Positions 1 through 13,559 of a stretch of DNA of 64,000 nt are shown one piece after another. Numbering within the stretch: the first letter of the stretch is position 1; each line of letters opens with the position of its first letter. The position numbers and the translations under genes were made by a program. Origin of the DNA: Chaenocephalus aceratus (Eukaryota > Chordata > Actinopteri > Perciformes > Channichthyidae); the NCBI GenBank assembly GCA_023974075.1, contig CM043800.1:28101452-28165451 (forward strand), read 5' to 3'. The notes beneath the pieces are model-generated. The model did not search any database. It saw nothing but the letters and a program-made list of their open reading frames with translations, and had not been told where the DNA came from.

Positions 1-1309
1 AATCCACAAACTGTTTACAAGTGGCAGCTGTGTTCAACCACACACCTACATCCATGGTTTTGGGAGGCATTAAGTCATACACTCAAATATTAAGGTCAAG
101 TAAAAAAAACAGGAAAAATACTTTGATGTTAGATGTTAAAAATATATTGTTATGATAGATTATAATTTCATTTCATTCGGGTGTTATGCATAAAGATGAA
201 TATAAATGTAAATATGTTGATATTAAATACATTATTGGGTGTGAGATCAGTCTCATCACAAAGCAACCAAATGCAAAAATATCTTATGCCTGCGCCCTTA
301 AGAGTGTGTAAAATCTGTACTTTTATGATACTACTTAAACATAACTTTAATATTAACCCCTGATATATCAAAGTCATATTTATAAATAATAGGAAAATCC
401 TCCTCTCACAAAATCATAGCTAGATAAATAATTAACAACTGTTTAGTGATAAACAATACAAAATATGAGTTTGTGGAAATTATGAGAAAGATATCTTATT
501 ATATGTATGTTTGATCTCATTCTCACAAAACATTATTTCATAAAAGCATTACTGTTTACATATTAAGGTAAACATTATAATTTCAGTGTGAAACTATGAA
601 AGAGTTATTATAACACCACAGTACTGTATGCGGTTTATGTAAATGACTGGATTTTGTGAAAACGGTATGAATATTCATGATGTGTCATATTAACAGGCCT
701 ACAGATGGCATCACTGCTGTACATATGTGCAGCACACCCATGGGCTTCACTGAAATATCAGAAATCTTAATAAATGTGTTCACACCACAGGTGCACATCA
801 CATCTGTTGGTACATAATGACCTCATTTGGATGTACATGTGCACTATTAAAATGACTCTGGGAATACCTAGAACACTAATCACCTCTGTGTTTTATAACT
901 ACAAGAAGATACATCTTTTTGTTTTTATATTCAGGTACAATTACATTTTGCAACACTTTTTATGGTGTAGGTAAAAAAAGCAAATGAATAAAAGCAGTAA
1001 TAGTTTTACATTGACTACATTCCTGTTTACGTTTACATCTTTGTATATATTTATAATTGTACATATACAGTACTACCTCTCTTTATTAGTTCAGTTCATT
1101 TATTTTAAATACTGTCAAATATGAATACTTTACTTTAATTGATTGTCGTTTTTATATTTGAGCCCTATATTTGAACTTGCTTTATTTTTGGTTTAAAATC
1201 TCATTAAATGTTCTACTTGCGTAACTTTCAATTAAATAAACATATTTAAAAAGGGTTTTCACTGCAAATGCTTCACTGTTACTGTTGCACATATAAATAA
1301 AAAATGGAT
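1..1309. other. AT-rich intergenic DNA, nothing assigned
   Basis: Short ORFs only, rich in stops in all frames. I see no exon-like segment with coding similarity and no clear repeat boundary. Confidence 0.6.
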
Positions 1310-1731
1310 TTTTAAAATTTATTTTAATTGATTCATCTACTTAACATCATACATGAACATCATACATTCTACATACATACAACAAAGTCCAGGGGCGGAC
1401 ATACAAAGCAACAAGACATTACATACAGTAAAGAATTTACATTTTGATACTTCAGATTAAATATTTTGGAGTTGAACCTTTTGTCCCGTCTTTTTCCTAA
1501 TAAAACATTCTACATCATACCACAATATTCTACAATACAAGCATTCATAAAAAAATTGTCAATAGTCTCTTCTTGTAGATTACAAAATGTACAGGAATCT
1601 TCAATATCAAGTCCAAATCGTTGCATTGTCTTTTTTGCTGGATATATTGTGTGTACAATTTTAAAAGAAACCTCCTCAACTTTATTATTGAGCAATAGTT
1701 TATTTTGAATTTGAATCTTGAAACTGTTCAT
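1310..1731 (-). mobile_element. Tx1/L1-like LINE, 3' remnant
   Basis: The minus strand encodes a peptide with VEEVSFKIVHTIYPAKKTMQ and then FGLDIEDSCTFCNLQEETID. This resembles the C-terminal segment with a CxxC half-knuckle found after the reverse transcriptase in Tx1/L1-like LINEs of fish. The reverse transcriptase itself is absent, so it is a 5'-truncated copy. The 3' limit near 1310 is approximate. Confidence 0.6.
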
Positions 1732-1794
1732 GTCTTGGTCAGTGATGTCACTGCCACTAATTTCCAGCAGGGGTGAAAATCAAGCACCTGCTCT

Positions 1795-2057
1795 GACATC
1801 ACTAATTTTACGTTTCTAAGAGAAATTGATACATTTAAAATAATCTAGAGTTTTGGTTCTTTGTTTTGTTTATTTTGTTTATTGTTTTCTGCATAGTCTC
1901 TTGTCCACACTCCAGTCCAGTTGGTGGCGGTAATGCACCTAAAAGTTGGTTTGCCAACTGCCAATAAACACTAAAGAAGAAGAAGAAGAAGAAGAAGAAG
2001 AAGAAGAAGAAGAAGAAGAAGAAGAAGAAGAAGAAGAAGAAGAAGACATCACTAATT
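1795..2057 (+). mobile_element. 5'-truncated non-LTR retroelement tail with (AAG)n end and 13-bp target duplication
   Basis: GACATCACTAATT occurs at 1795-1807 and again at 2045-2057. Between them is about 237 bp ending in a run of AAG triplets (about 1975-2044). The body contains GGCGGTAATGCACCTA and GGTTTGCCAACTGCCAATAA, a tail I recognise as very common in fish genomes in front of (AAG)n. The perfect direct duplication supports target-primed insertion of a short 3' fragment. Confidence 0.75.
1974..2044 (+). repeat. (AAG)n microsatellite, about 70 bp
   Basis: An uninterrupted run of AAG triplets directly after the retroelement tail, ending at the second copy of the target duplication. It is the 3' repeat tail of the insertion. 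Confidence 0.95.
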
Positions 2058-5000
2058 AGGGTGTGGCCAACTCATGGTTACAGGTTTGAACCTTTATATA
2101 TACAGTCTATGGTTTGAACCATGGTTTGAACCCATGAGGGGGTCACATAGAATGCATTTTTTTAATATATATATATTATATCATTACAATATGCTGGATT
2201 TTATTTGAGATTATTTTGAGTGGTCCATTTTGTGTTTTGTAAAGAAACCCACAATGTTCACTACAGAAAAAAACCGAGGTTAGACCCTCTGTTCGCAAAG
2301 CTAATGGTATCAGGAATTAGCATATGTCTTCATTCCTCCACTACATGCAAAGTAAATGGAGTTAGTATAAATTGGAAGTTTTCTTCCCAGCCTTTTTCAA
2401 CAACAGAAAATGTCAACAAACAGACGTGAGTATCATGACTGCAATAACGTTTCAGGTAAATGTGTTCTTTTGCATTTAGCTAGCAAGACTTGCTAATGTC
2501 TTTAGCTATAGCCTACATGCTAAGGAACAAGATGCTGGGTTTGAGTGTTAAAGCAAGCTTGTCTGAACAGGATTACACTTCAACTTTGAACTGAAACAAT
2601 GTACATTAATTTGCAGGTTACTTTTATCCAGTGGAGAAAGATGTATTCTGATTCTTACCTAGGTTAAAGTATACTCCAAAAACAAAGTTTAAAGTCCTGC
2701 ATTCAAATCTCTTCTTGAGTAACAGTATGTACACATTATAACATAATACTTAAACTATAGATAGAGCAGTAAAATAATCCCTGTCAGTATTTCACAAGTA
2801 TACATTCAGAAGATGTTTTAGTTATAATGCCACTGCATTTTTCTGGTCTAAATGTTTAATGTTGTGCTAATTTTAGCTCTTTTTATATAGACTACTCTTG
2901 GGCTGTTTAATGGCTGTACGGAACCACATATCTCCACAAAATAGATTTCTACATGAATGTAAGTATAGCTTATTCAGCCTAATAAGTAGAATCATTTCTT
3001 AGCACTTAAAATAACACTTAATACTTCAGTCCTTCAAATTCCTTCACTAAAATAGCATTCAAAATATGGAGATACAGTACTTACCCAGATATTTGAGACA
3101 AATGTAATGGAGTTAAAGTGTAGTATTTGAAGTATTTGTAGAGTAGAATTCAAACACAAGTATCAGGATCATAAAGGCAAAGACGCAGTAATCTACTCAT
3201 TAGGTATAAAGAGAAAAATAAACCCATTTCTCCCACGTTGATTGACTGATATTTTTCTTTTCATTATCTAGTCCATTTAGTATGATATGAAAGGTGACCT
3301 TATAGTTACTGAATACTATATTACAGGCAAATATGCAGAGCCCTTCTCTGTGCTGCTCTGCTCTTATTCGCTGCTCTTTAATGATCCGCTGGGTTATTGA
3401 AGCGATCATCCGACCAGTGGAGAAGCTGACATATTGATCTCAGTGTGGAAGGATATGGCCTTCACCTTTTATGAAATCCTCCTAATGGGCGGTGAGGGAA
3501 TTCTGCCGGGGGTCTCGCTTAATGGAACGAGGAAATGTTGCTAGAGAAAGACGATCAATGAGTGAGCCAATGAGAATTATCTGGCTGTAATGTAAAAGAG
3601 GGCAAAAAAACAAACAGTGGTTATTTCTTTTTTTACAGTCTCTGGTTTATCTGAAAATAGCAACAATGCATTTTGAAAAACAATTTCATCTAAACATTTA
3701 ATCTTAATTCAACTCTTGCCTAAGAATGGCAATAACTCTCTGTCTCTGTCTCTCTCTTGATAAACATGTGGTTCTTTAGAGCATATTACAATGTGTGTGT
3801 TCATGGTAAAGAGGAATTGTGTCAGTCAGTGCAACAGTTGCTCTTTGATGGGTGTACACACAGCATGTAGACAGCAAAGCTTTCTGTACAGACATTCATG
3901 GTTCCAAGAGGATTCATTTTAGGGGTTTCAAATGTGGTTATACAACATGGGTTATAAGTGTAACCAGGTGAACAACTATTAATAGAGATGGTTACTGACA
4001 AACTGTTGTAAATGAAAAGCTGTCACTTTAGGAGACGTGTTGACATTTAGAGATCCGCAAAGAGAGGCACACAGTGATGATGTCACGAAATGTAAAATAC
4101 TTGCTCTATCCTTTATGACCAGGCTACATTAGTAAGATGTCTCAACAAGTAATAAGACCGCTATCATGATTAACTAAGATGGTAACCATTGTAAACTTCC
4201 TACCTTCCTGTAACCTCCAGAATTTTAACATTGTCTTTGTTATTGTGTCGTTATGCTAGTGTTAACATTAATTTAGTGCTACTGTTTCAAAGTACAGCCC
4301 CGCAGTTAGTATGGCTGTAATCTTAGTCTTGTAGGCTTTTTTTTGGACAACCTCTATGCTACAGGGGCATATGCTTAGCGCCTTAGATACAAATTGGATT
4401 TGTTAATGATAAAAAAAGAAAATGAAATATGGCCAGACAAAACCACACTCAAAAATGTCAACCTACCGCAGAAAGTCAGGAGTGCAGCTCCCTTTCTGCT
4501 CCCCACGAGATGCGAATGAAGATATTCACATGCCAGTTTGATATCATCACAGCGCTTGCGTTAGCGTAAGAATGTGTTCTGCTCACTGGGTCGAGTACAA
4601 ATCACATCAGCAGTGTTCAGGAAAACGTTTGAACGCCCGAATGCTCCAGACAACTTCACCTTCGTTGTGCTGACGACTGCTACAGTACTTGAGGTAAATG
4701 CATGGTTGTGATTCACGGTTGTGATTCACCTCATTAGTACACCTCAGTGCATTCACAACATTTTGAACCAAGTGTTGAGAAAGAAGTATTTTTTAAAACA
4801 GTGCCGTGAATGAGTTATGACTTTTAAAGCAAACTTTGAATCTTTTAATGTGTATCAGGGTACTCATCTTTTCAGAATGATAGGGGGTCATGGGCTAGTT
4901 AAAAACACAATTTCCAACTTTGACTTACTTACTTTTAACATTTCTGTCTACATTTTTTCACTGTACACCTGCATTACATCATAATTTTCCCTCATTACAG

Positions 5001-7837
5001 TATGCAACTTACAAGATTGCCTACCACTTGTTTAGTTGGCACTTTCATCATTGGTGAAATGGTAAGTGACTTTAAGTTAATTTGTAATCACATTGGTTCG
5101 TCCCTTTTTTATGGTGATAAATAATGTCAAAGTGATTTTAAAGAGCTGTCAAGATAAATAAAAGTACAGTAGCCGCGGATACTCGAACTGCATCAACGGA
5201 AATCTAAATAAGTCCGACCCACACTTCAGCAAAGATGGAAAGAATAACAGAGCAGATTCTCAATGATATGTAATTGTATCTGTATGTCATCACAAATGTG
5301 TGTTTAATCTACACATGTTCGTTTTATCTTTGTATTAACACTTAAACCAAATTTACACTACAGCTCAACTTGTATGTCTGCGTGGCTCCCTCTTTTTCCT
5401 CTTTCCCTCATTACATGGCAGATGGGAAGAGCGAACAAATGTGATTTGCTCCCTCAGAGCCACAGAATGTTCCAGTGACTCATGCTCTGATAATATAGTT
5501 CAATGCTTTGCACCAACTGTCTGCAGGGGAAAGAAGGGGAGTCCCACCACACACATATATATATTCTAAGCAATTTTAAAGTATTTTGCAGTATTTCCAT
5601 ACCTTCTCTCTAACCTGACATTGCGGCACTCTCAACGAATACTAGGCAGGTGATTGAATAAGGAATCTATCAATAAACACTCTTATCGCCGCCAGTCAGG
5701 AGGAACATTTTAGAGCAAAGCTTTCAGTGCCGGTCTTTTATAACAAGGAAATTCACCATTGTTGATGTTTTAGACAAACAGTCCTCTTTCTGTAATGCAT
5801 CTCACATGCCTGTAGTTCCTCACAGGCATGGTGGATGTGGCTGGGTGGTCTCTAGCCGACCCAACACTTAAATGTAAGGCTCAAAACAGCTTTTTGCGCG
5901 AAATGTGATGACATGATTCATTGGAAGAAACCAGCTGCCATGCTAGGCAATGAAAGGTGTGTTTGATGGACAATAATCTCACTGACCGATCTGTCAGTCT
6001 TGCAGAAATAGGTGCTTTCAAAGTAAAAACTACATGAGCCCCAACATACTCGCACATTTCCTCAAAATGGAAGATGCTTCAGGCTAATTATTGAGTTAGT
6101 ATGTCAGTCTTTTTTCTTTCTTGATGTTCTTTTGCTTCTGCCTGGGGATGTGATCTCAGTGCGGGAGACCCATCTGTCTGTTAACCAGCCAGCATTAGCC
6201 CCATCCCCACGGGAAGGAAGACCCAGGGTCAGCCTGTGTTGGTGCATGGCACAAGACATTACGTAAAGGTCCCATTATGATCCATGGTGTTCTGCACTAG
6301 ACTCTACACACAGGTTGCTATTTATAGCACAGAAGGCCAGAAGTGATGTATCGACTGTGGGCTGCTGTCACAGTCAGGCGGGTTATGGTGACACCAGCTC
6401 TCTTCTGAGTAACAGGCTGATTTGATTTGATTTTAGAAGTTGTAATGTTGATTTACATGGCAATAAATTAACTCTACAACCCATGTGCTGGTCATGGCAG
6501 ACGATTCAGGCTGCAATATGTGCTCTATGATGTAATCGTCATACATTAGAATCAGCTCTGGCTAACACTCAGGGAGTCAACATAAATTACAATGTTGTGC
6601 CTCCCTGGCCAAAGCAAAATTGCCATTGTGTGATGATGAAGCATTGTTATGACTTCTCACATATTTTATATAAACAATACAATTATCTTAATACTGATTA
6701 AACCTTTAAGTTTACATGAGAAGCAGCTCACCACCGAAGCTAAACAGAGTAAGACAATTCCCAACCAGCATACACATTTGTATCAATGTGAGATCTAAAG
6801 AAAAAGGAAGTCCCACCCTGCCTTTAGATGATGATCCAACACCTACAGCTTTCATTACTCATGTATTATTAATGAATTCTTCAAAATGATCATACACTTT
6901 TATTTCTTTAACACTTTACAGAAAAAGTAATCCATAGTGTCTTCCTAAAAACGATTAGAAGCAGTTTCCAGTTATTAATGCAGACTGTTTTCACAATCCA
7001 TGTTGGAAAACCATTTTCTCCATCACTGACCTCAAGCAGTTATTGACAGCCTGCTCCAGGCATATGTGATCCTCTGAGAAAACACAGTCTGCAGACTCAG
7101 ACTTGAATGATAAAGTCATTGTTCTGTCAGGGTAATGTATGAGTCCAACGTGCAGCTTTACCACCAATCTCTTGTGACCTTAAAATATTGGACTACATTC
7201 CTGCTGCTACAAGTCTCGTTCTCAACACTTTCTAGCTTAATGTTAGACTGTTACTACATGACACTGGTGCAGGCAGCACAAAATGAAGAATGCACAAGCA
7301 TTGAGCACCATTTGTTTAGCAAAGCAATAATCCCTTGTTCTGCAGTGTAGCCATAACGTTGGCTTACTGAATGCTCCACTGGGTGTTTGAGAGGTGGTTT
7401 GACAGGGATATTTGTGATTTCAAATGGTTCAATTGTTTTGCTAAATCAAATGGGTGCTTTTACTTTTAACACCATCTTTGAATCCAGTCTCAACATTGGG
7501 TTTCTGTGCCTCAAGTGTCTTTTTCAAGAGGACATAGGGCGCCATAACATATTTTCTAAATTGGTTTTCTTGGGGAAAAAAAATGTTGGGCTATGAGAGA
7601 CCAAAACTTCCAATCTCTGAAATGCAGTACAGGACTGTTAAACGTAGATTCTGTTTATTGAGACAAAAGTAAAAACTTTGATTTTAATTTGTTTTGATGC
7701 AGTCAGTTGCCAGGGAGGCTACTCCAACCTGCCTATAGTCTGCCTGACCCACATACACAATGACCTCAAGAGATCTCGTAAGGAAGCAGGTCTGACGCTC
7801 TCACCAGTGACGGACATATCTGACGTGTATCCTTTGT
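2058..7837. other. Intergenic DNA, nothing assigned
   Basis: No conserved coding segment was recognised in either strand; ORFs are short and have no family resemblance. Some GC-richer stretches (3330-3560, 6120-6260) might be conserved non-coding DNA, which needs comparative alignment to tell. A small repeated GGTTTGAACC cluster lies at about 2082-2130. Confidence 0.5.
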
Positions 7838-7952
7838 GTATGTAATCTCCATGTAAAACTGTATGTAATCTCCATGTAAAACTGTATGTAATCTCCATGT
7901 AAAACTGTGTATGTAATCTCCATGTAAAACTGTGTATGTAATCTGTAAAACT
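7838..7952. repeat. Minisatellite, five 21-25 bp units
   Basis: Units 7838-7860, 7861-7883 and 7884-7906 are 23 bp and share GTATGTAATCTCCATGTAAA. Unit 7907-7931 is 25 bp with an extra GT, and 7932-7952 is a shortened last unit. The three 23-bp units are almost identical, suggesting recent expansion. The minus-strand ORF across it is a by-product of the repeat. Confidence 0.93.
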
Positions 7953-8928
7953 CAACAGCAGAGTTTTACATTAATATAGAGTGGGCTCTGACTTTATTGT
8001 GTATATCAAGCGCTGGATGTACAGTATAACGTTGGTTTAATTAGTACGTGCTGTCTTTCTGTCGACATACAGTAGAGACCGTCTGTCTTATTGCCTAAAT
8101 GTAGAACTTTATATATGGGAAAACTAGGACAGAACATATAATAAAAAGACAATATAGTATTTTATTTACAACATTTCAGAAACACAACGGTGGATAACTA
8201 TAGGGAATCTGAATGTTGACAGTTACATGTGAAGGACATGTCAATACTTCAAATGCCTCTTCCTCTGTGACACAAATGTTAACGCCCACATGACCTACAC
8301 AGACGACACGGAGGCAACGCTAAAACACAAATGTTATGTGCACTGCACACTGATTAGCCGCTACCCAGACACACTGCCAATATCTGGGTCATTGTTCAGC
8401 AATCTTTCCTGAAACTCAATCCATGCTGAGGCTTGTGGGTCAAATTAAACTGAGGATCCTGTAGGCGGGAGGTTGCGTAAAATGTGTGAGCAATGTAAAG
8501 GTTATCTAAAGGTGGGCTGGTAAATGAATTGAAGACAATACGTTTGTTCCAGGAAGCAGCATGCTAAGGCCCTTTTATCCTTCCAGACTGGCCTGAATGC
8601 CAAAACAGCAGAGCAGAAACTGTTATTGAGTAACCTTTATGTGAACTGCAGCAGGGTTTTGCTCTGAACATACACACTATAAAAGCTCAATGTATATTGT
8701 ACAGCATCTCCAATTGTGCAGCTGGAGGTTAAATATCTGGCTCATGGAAAACTAGACAGTCATTGGGAAGTTCAGAATAATACCAATACAATTTAAAGAT
8801 ATTGCTACTCCAACAATTTAACATGTATTATTAAATAAACATATAATAGTTTAAACACTATTGCTTTTACTGAGGTGTTTGGACAACACCTTGTATGAAC
8901 TTTTTTGTTAGAGGCATAGTGAATCCTT
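7953..8928. other. Intergenic DNA, nothing assigned
   Basis: No coding similarity, RNA gene or repeat boundary recognised. Confidence 0.5.
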
Positions 8929-9525
8929 CAATCAATCAATGTTTATTTATATAGCCCAATATCACAAATGTTACATTTGTCTCAGTGGTCTTCACAGTGT
9001 GTACAGAATATCAGTATGACAATACGACACCCTCTGTCCTTAGACCCTCACATCGTACAAGGAAAAACTTCCGGAGAAATCCCACAGTTTAAAGGGAAAA
9101 ATGGGAGAAACCTCAGGGAGAGCAACAGAGGAGGGATCCCTCTCTCAGGACGGACAGACGTGCAATAGATGCCGTGTGTAAATTGAAAAGATAATACATT
9201 TGCAACATAGGTAGTCCAAATGTTTGGAAATGCATGTGTGTATAATAGGAAGATGAATCCACGAGGATATCCATCCAGGATCGATGATCCAGGACCACAG
9301 CCACGACTCGCGATCTAGGGCTCGCGATCCAGGACACAGGACCGCAGGATCATCCATGACTTCGGATCCCGGCGTATATAGACACCAAAAAGAAAGAAAT
9401 TTGGGGAAGCTGGGTTAATCGGAACATGAGAGTACACAGGTATAGACAGAGAGAAGGAAGAAGTAAGATGTCCCCCGACAAACTAAGCCTATATCAGCAA
9501 AACTAGGGGCTGAATCTAATCAGCC

Positions 9526-10755
9526 CTAACTATAAGCTTTATCAAAAAGGAAGGTCTTAAGCGCACTCTTAAAAACGGATAGGGTGTCTGCCGCCCGAAC
9601 ACAAACTGGAAGCTGATTCCACAAATGTGGAGCTTGATAAGAAAAGGCTCTGGCTCCCATTGTACTTTTAGAGACTCTAGGAACAACCAACAACCCTGCA
9701 TTCTTGGAACGCAATGCCCTAGTAGGACAGTAGGGTATAATGAGTTCTTTAAGGTAAGATGGCGCCTGCCCATTAAGGGCTTTGTAGGCGAGAAGAAGAA
9801 TTTTAAATTCTATCCTGTGTTCTATAGGGAGCCAGTGTAAGGCAGCCAGAACAGGAGTAATGTGGTCCCGTTTCCTAGCTCTGGTTAGTACACGAGCTGC
9901 AGCATTTTGAATCAGCTGAAGCGACTTAACTGACTTCTTGGTACACCCTGATAATAAAGAGTTACAATAATCCAGCCTAGAAGTAACAAATGCATGGACT
10001 AGTTTCTCTGCATCGTTTTGAGGCAAGATATGCCTGATTTTTGCAATGTTACGTAGATGGAAGTAGGCGGTCCTTGAAATTGATTTTATGTGGGCGTTAA
10101 AGGATAAATCCTGATCAAATATAACAACAAGATTCCTTACAGTCTCACTGGAGGCCAAATTAATGCCATCCATAGTTAGTATATCTTTACATAATTTGTT
10201 TCGTAGATTCTTCGGTAGTACAATAACTTCAGTTTTGGTCGTGTTTAACATCAAAAAGTTTAAGGCCATCCACGTTTTTAAGTCCTTAAGGCAGTCTTGA
10301 ATTTTATTTAGATGATTAATTTCATCAGGCTTAATTGATAAATATAGTTGAGTATCATCCGCATAACAATGAAAGTTTACAGAATGATTCCTCACAATAT
10401 TGCCCAACGGAAGCATATATAATGTGAACAAAATAGGCCCGAGCACTGAGCCCTGTGGCACTCCATGGCTAACTTTGGTTTGCGTGGAAGATTCATCGTT
10501 AACACGTACAAACTGAGAGCGTTCAGATAGATAGGACCTAAACCAGCCTAAAGCAGTTCCCTGTATGCCAACTAAGTGCTCTAGTCTTTGCAATAGGATA
10601 TCATGGTCGATAGTATCAAATGCAGCACTGAGATCGAGCAAAACAAGAATAGAGACAAGTCCCTTGTCTGAGGCTATTAGAATGTCATTTGTGACTTTAA
10701 CCAGAGCTGTCTCTGTGCGTTCTAAAGCCAGACTGAAAATCTTCAAATAAATCAT
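9526..10755 (-). pseudogene. L2-type LINE reverse transcriptase, main part
   Basis: 409 residues are open. Motifs in order: LLDLSAAFDTIDHDILL (about 39-55, RT motif A), HGVPQGSVLGPILFTLYMLP (about 98-117, motif B), FHCYADDTQLYLS (about 128-140, catalytic YADD, motif C), and SRLDYCNSLLSG in the C-terminal part. This set is diagnostic of the CR1/L2 group. The catalytic box is intact, but the N-terminal RT portion is in another frame, so the gene is broken. Confidence 0.9.
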
Positions 10756-11490
10756 TGTTTTTTAAGTAATCACACAGCTGTTTTGCGACCGCTTTCTCAA
10801 GAATTTTCGAGAGGAACGGAAGATTAGAAATAGGTCTATAGTTGGCTAAAACCTCTGGATCGAGGTTGTGCTTTTTAAGAAGCGGTTTTATCACTGCTAC
10901 TTTGAATGATTGTGGAACATAGCCTGATAATAAAGACATATTCATAATATTTAATAAAGAAGTGCTAATTAATGGAAAAATGTCCTTCAACAGCTTAGCT
11001 GGAATTGGGTCTAACATGCACGTTGATGGTTTAGAAGAGAGAATCATTGAATGTAATTGTTCAAGGTTTATGGCTGAAAAGCATTCTAGTTTACTATCTC
11101 GTGTAATATTAGAACTTACGTTTCCGGGAGCTGTTGATAACACAATACTGGTCAAAGGCAAGAGGTCATTAATTTTGTTTCTAAGAGTAACAATTTTATC
11201 GTTAAAAAAGCACATAAAATCATTACTCCTGAGAGCTATGGGAATAGAAGGCTCAATCGATCTGTGGCTCTCTGTCAGCCTGGCTACAGTGCTGAAAAGA
11301 AATCTTGCATTATTCTTATTCTCATCTATTAATGAAGAGTAGTAGGCTGCTCTCGCTTTACGCAGTGCTTTCTTATATTCATTGAGAGTAATATGCCAAT
11401 TTAAACGAGATTCTTCAAGTTTAGTGGAACGCCATATCCTTTCAAGTTGTCTAGACTTTTGCTTTAGGATCTCACTTTGACACCTGGATT
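10697..11490 (-). pseudogene. L2-type LINE reverse transcriptase, N-terminal part in another frame
   Basis: It encodes LDPIPAKLLKDIFPLISTSL and VAVIKPLLKKHNLDPEVLAN followed by YRPISNLPFLSKILEKAVAK, the RT motif 0-2a region. The reading frame continues upstream of the Met near 11215 to about 11490 (LINENKNNARFLFSTVARLT). A frameshift near 10700-10750 separates it from the catalytic part. Confidence 0.85.
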
Positions 11491-11495
11491 TCAGT

Positions 11496-12169
11496 CAAAA
11501 TGTCTCCCATTAACAATATAGATGAACTTTTTGTGACCTTAAGGAAACTATATAATATAGAAAGAAGACATATTGAATCTCCATGTTATGTTTGGAGTTC
11601 CACAGGTTACTTGGTCCATTACTATTCATCGTTTACATGTTATCTCATATTAACTTCAGAATTACCGCAATGTAAAGTACATGGATTATATTTATAAAAC
11701 CTTTCGGACTAAACACTATCTTTCCCTTTCCTATAGATTAAATACTGTGAGTGCCTAACAATGTTGTGTGTCATGCTAATTTGCTCTTTAGCATGTACTA
11801 TAATGCAAAAGTGGGTAATTTTAGAATAAAAACAATTAATTGTAAACAGTAAACATTTTGCTTGTGTTTTCTGTTTAACATTTTTGCGATTTACATGATT
11901 TCCCTATTATTATATTAAAAGATTGAATTTGTGTCGCATAACGTCTTTCTCAAAACAGTGTGTGCGATTGTTTAAGTGTACAGTACGGGTGTGATTTAAA
12001 TTATGTATATTGTTACTAATATTTTATTTTATTGATTTGTTTTCTGATTCATTGATCAAATGAAATGACATCAAATACGTGCTATCTTTTTTAATTAACA
12101 CTGTCTTGTCCAGTTGTCTTAAAAATCTGGATCTGCTTAAACTCCTTCTGGATCTATCTTCATTTTGTA
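11496..12169. other. Intergenic DNA, nothing assigned
   Basis: AT-rich sequence between two LINE remnants; no coding similarity recognised. Confidence 0.5.
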
Positions 12170-12296
12170 CATGTATATTTTTTTACACACTTATTTGGGT
12201 TGAAAAGCACTTAGTGTTTTTACAGCTTGAGATTGTAAAGGCCCCTGTGGGAGGGTTGTGATATTGGGCTATATAAATAAAATGGACTGGACTGGG
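12170..12296 (+). mobile_element. L2-like LINE or derived SINE 3' tail
   Basis: GTGATATTGGGCTATATAAA at about 12259-12278 is followed by TAAAATGGACTGGACTGG. It is the same 3' tail type as the minus-strand L2 element nearby but on the plus strand and with a different terminal repeat. Only the tail is recognisable; the 5' limit is a guess. Confidence 0.65.
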
Positions 12297-13239
12297 CTCA
12301 TGTGTTGATGCTGTGTCTCTACCCTCTGACTTCATTACTATTGATTGCTCTCAGGGAGGCCACCTAAGAATCTGAGCTCATTTCGATATGTGCACTCATC
12401 ATGCATTTCTGTGGATGAGAGAGTGGGCTAAGTAGCCTACCGAAAATGTCATGATACTGTTTGGAATATCAATGATGGAAGAACACATTAGCCTCAAGCA
12501 GCTTTATTTCTAAACATAATTTCACAAAAGTTATGGTTTTTTATCCTTTGAGACATGACGATTTTGGTAAATGAAAAAAAACGAGTAATGTCAAGCCCGA
12601 GTGGATCCTAGAGGCGAACAAACATTTAAAAATGCGCATTTCACCTCCTCATCCCCCTGAGGACATATGGCCATATTGTCGGAGGGGACTACAATAGACG
12701 TAAACAATGATATTTTTTTTAAGCCTTTTTCTTGAAATCTGGACACTTACGCATCATCCGACATTTGCGTTGTCCCTCAAAACTGTAGCCTAATGTCGAC
12801 CTTAAATATAGCTTCGTTGATAGTAAACGTAGAGTTTTGGATTCCTATTTTCCAAAGGTCTAAACCAGAGATTTCTGCACATTTTAATATTTTGTTCTCA
12901 GCGTAGGGTTTTTATAGGTATTTTATTATTGAATTCACACTCACTGCATGCATGCTGTGATTGCTAATGTACCTCATGTTTTGTGTCCCCAGGAAATAAG
13001 ATGGGGAATAAAGAATTGGTTAGAAAATGTCCTGTTCCATCTCCTGTCCCACTTCATCATCTTCATCCCCTTCCCCTTATTTGTCCCAATTTCTTATCTT
13101 TTCTGCTCTCGCTGTGCTCTAATCCCACCCTCTACTCACTTTGTCTTCATCTTCCTCTTTTTCCCGCCTTCTCTTAGGGCATCCCACAGGTTGCTGCACT
13201 TACCGCCTGTCGCGTTGAATGCTAATGCTGTCGTTTGAT
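12297..13239. other. Region upstream of dgkb, nothing assigned
   Basis: No coding similarity was found. It may contain distal promoter elements of dgkb, but none can be named from sequence alone. Confidence 0.4.
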
Positions 13240-13559
13240 GCGTGCCACTGTTGCCAGAGATGGCTTTAAAGAAGGAGGGAGGGAGGGGGGAGTAGTAGAG
13301 GGAGACACACAGAAGAAGCAAGAGAGCAGAGGACCTAAGGGCTTTTTTATTTCAGGGCAGGGAGGGGGAAGGAATTGAGAGATTGAGGGAGGGATGTGAC
13401 GTGAGCGAGCGGGAGTATGGAAACTGATCATTGCAGGCAGAGCAGTGTTGGATAATTCTGCTCTCCCTCTTTCCCTCTCCCTCTTTCCCTCTCCCCTCGC
13501 GCTCTCTCTTGCGCTCTCACTCTCTCACCACTATACATCCCTAGCGGAGCTGCTCTGAC
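13240..13559 (+). promoter_or_regulatory. Probable dgkb promoter-proximal region, GA/CT-rich
   Basis: A GA-rich stretch (about 13266-13410) is followed by a CT-rich stretch (about 13455-13540) just upstream of the likely first exon. No TATA box is evident, as is common for TATA-less vertebrate promoters. The assignment rests on position and base composition only; the transcription start cannot be fixed from sequence. Confidence 0.3.

Larger units (their letters stand above)
8929..11495 (-). mobile_element. L2-type LINE, 5'-truncated, minus strand
   Basis: The minus strand holds a reverse transcriptase split over two frames. The 3' end at low coordinates has the typical fish L2-like tail: GTGATATTGGGCTATATAAA followed by ATTG repeats (8929-8940 on the plus strand is CAAT repeats). 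The 5' end stops near 11495, before any endonuclease domain, as expected of a truncated retrotransposition. Confidence 0.85.

Noticed and set aside
7719..7955. Minus-strand ORF with repeated TWRLHTQFYMEI-like peptides
   Set aside because: The periodicity is that of the 23-25 bp minisatellite; no start context, exon signal or family resemblance.
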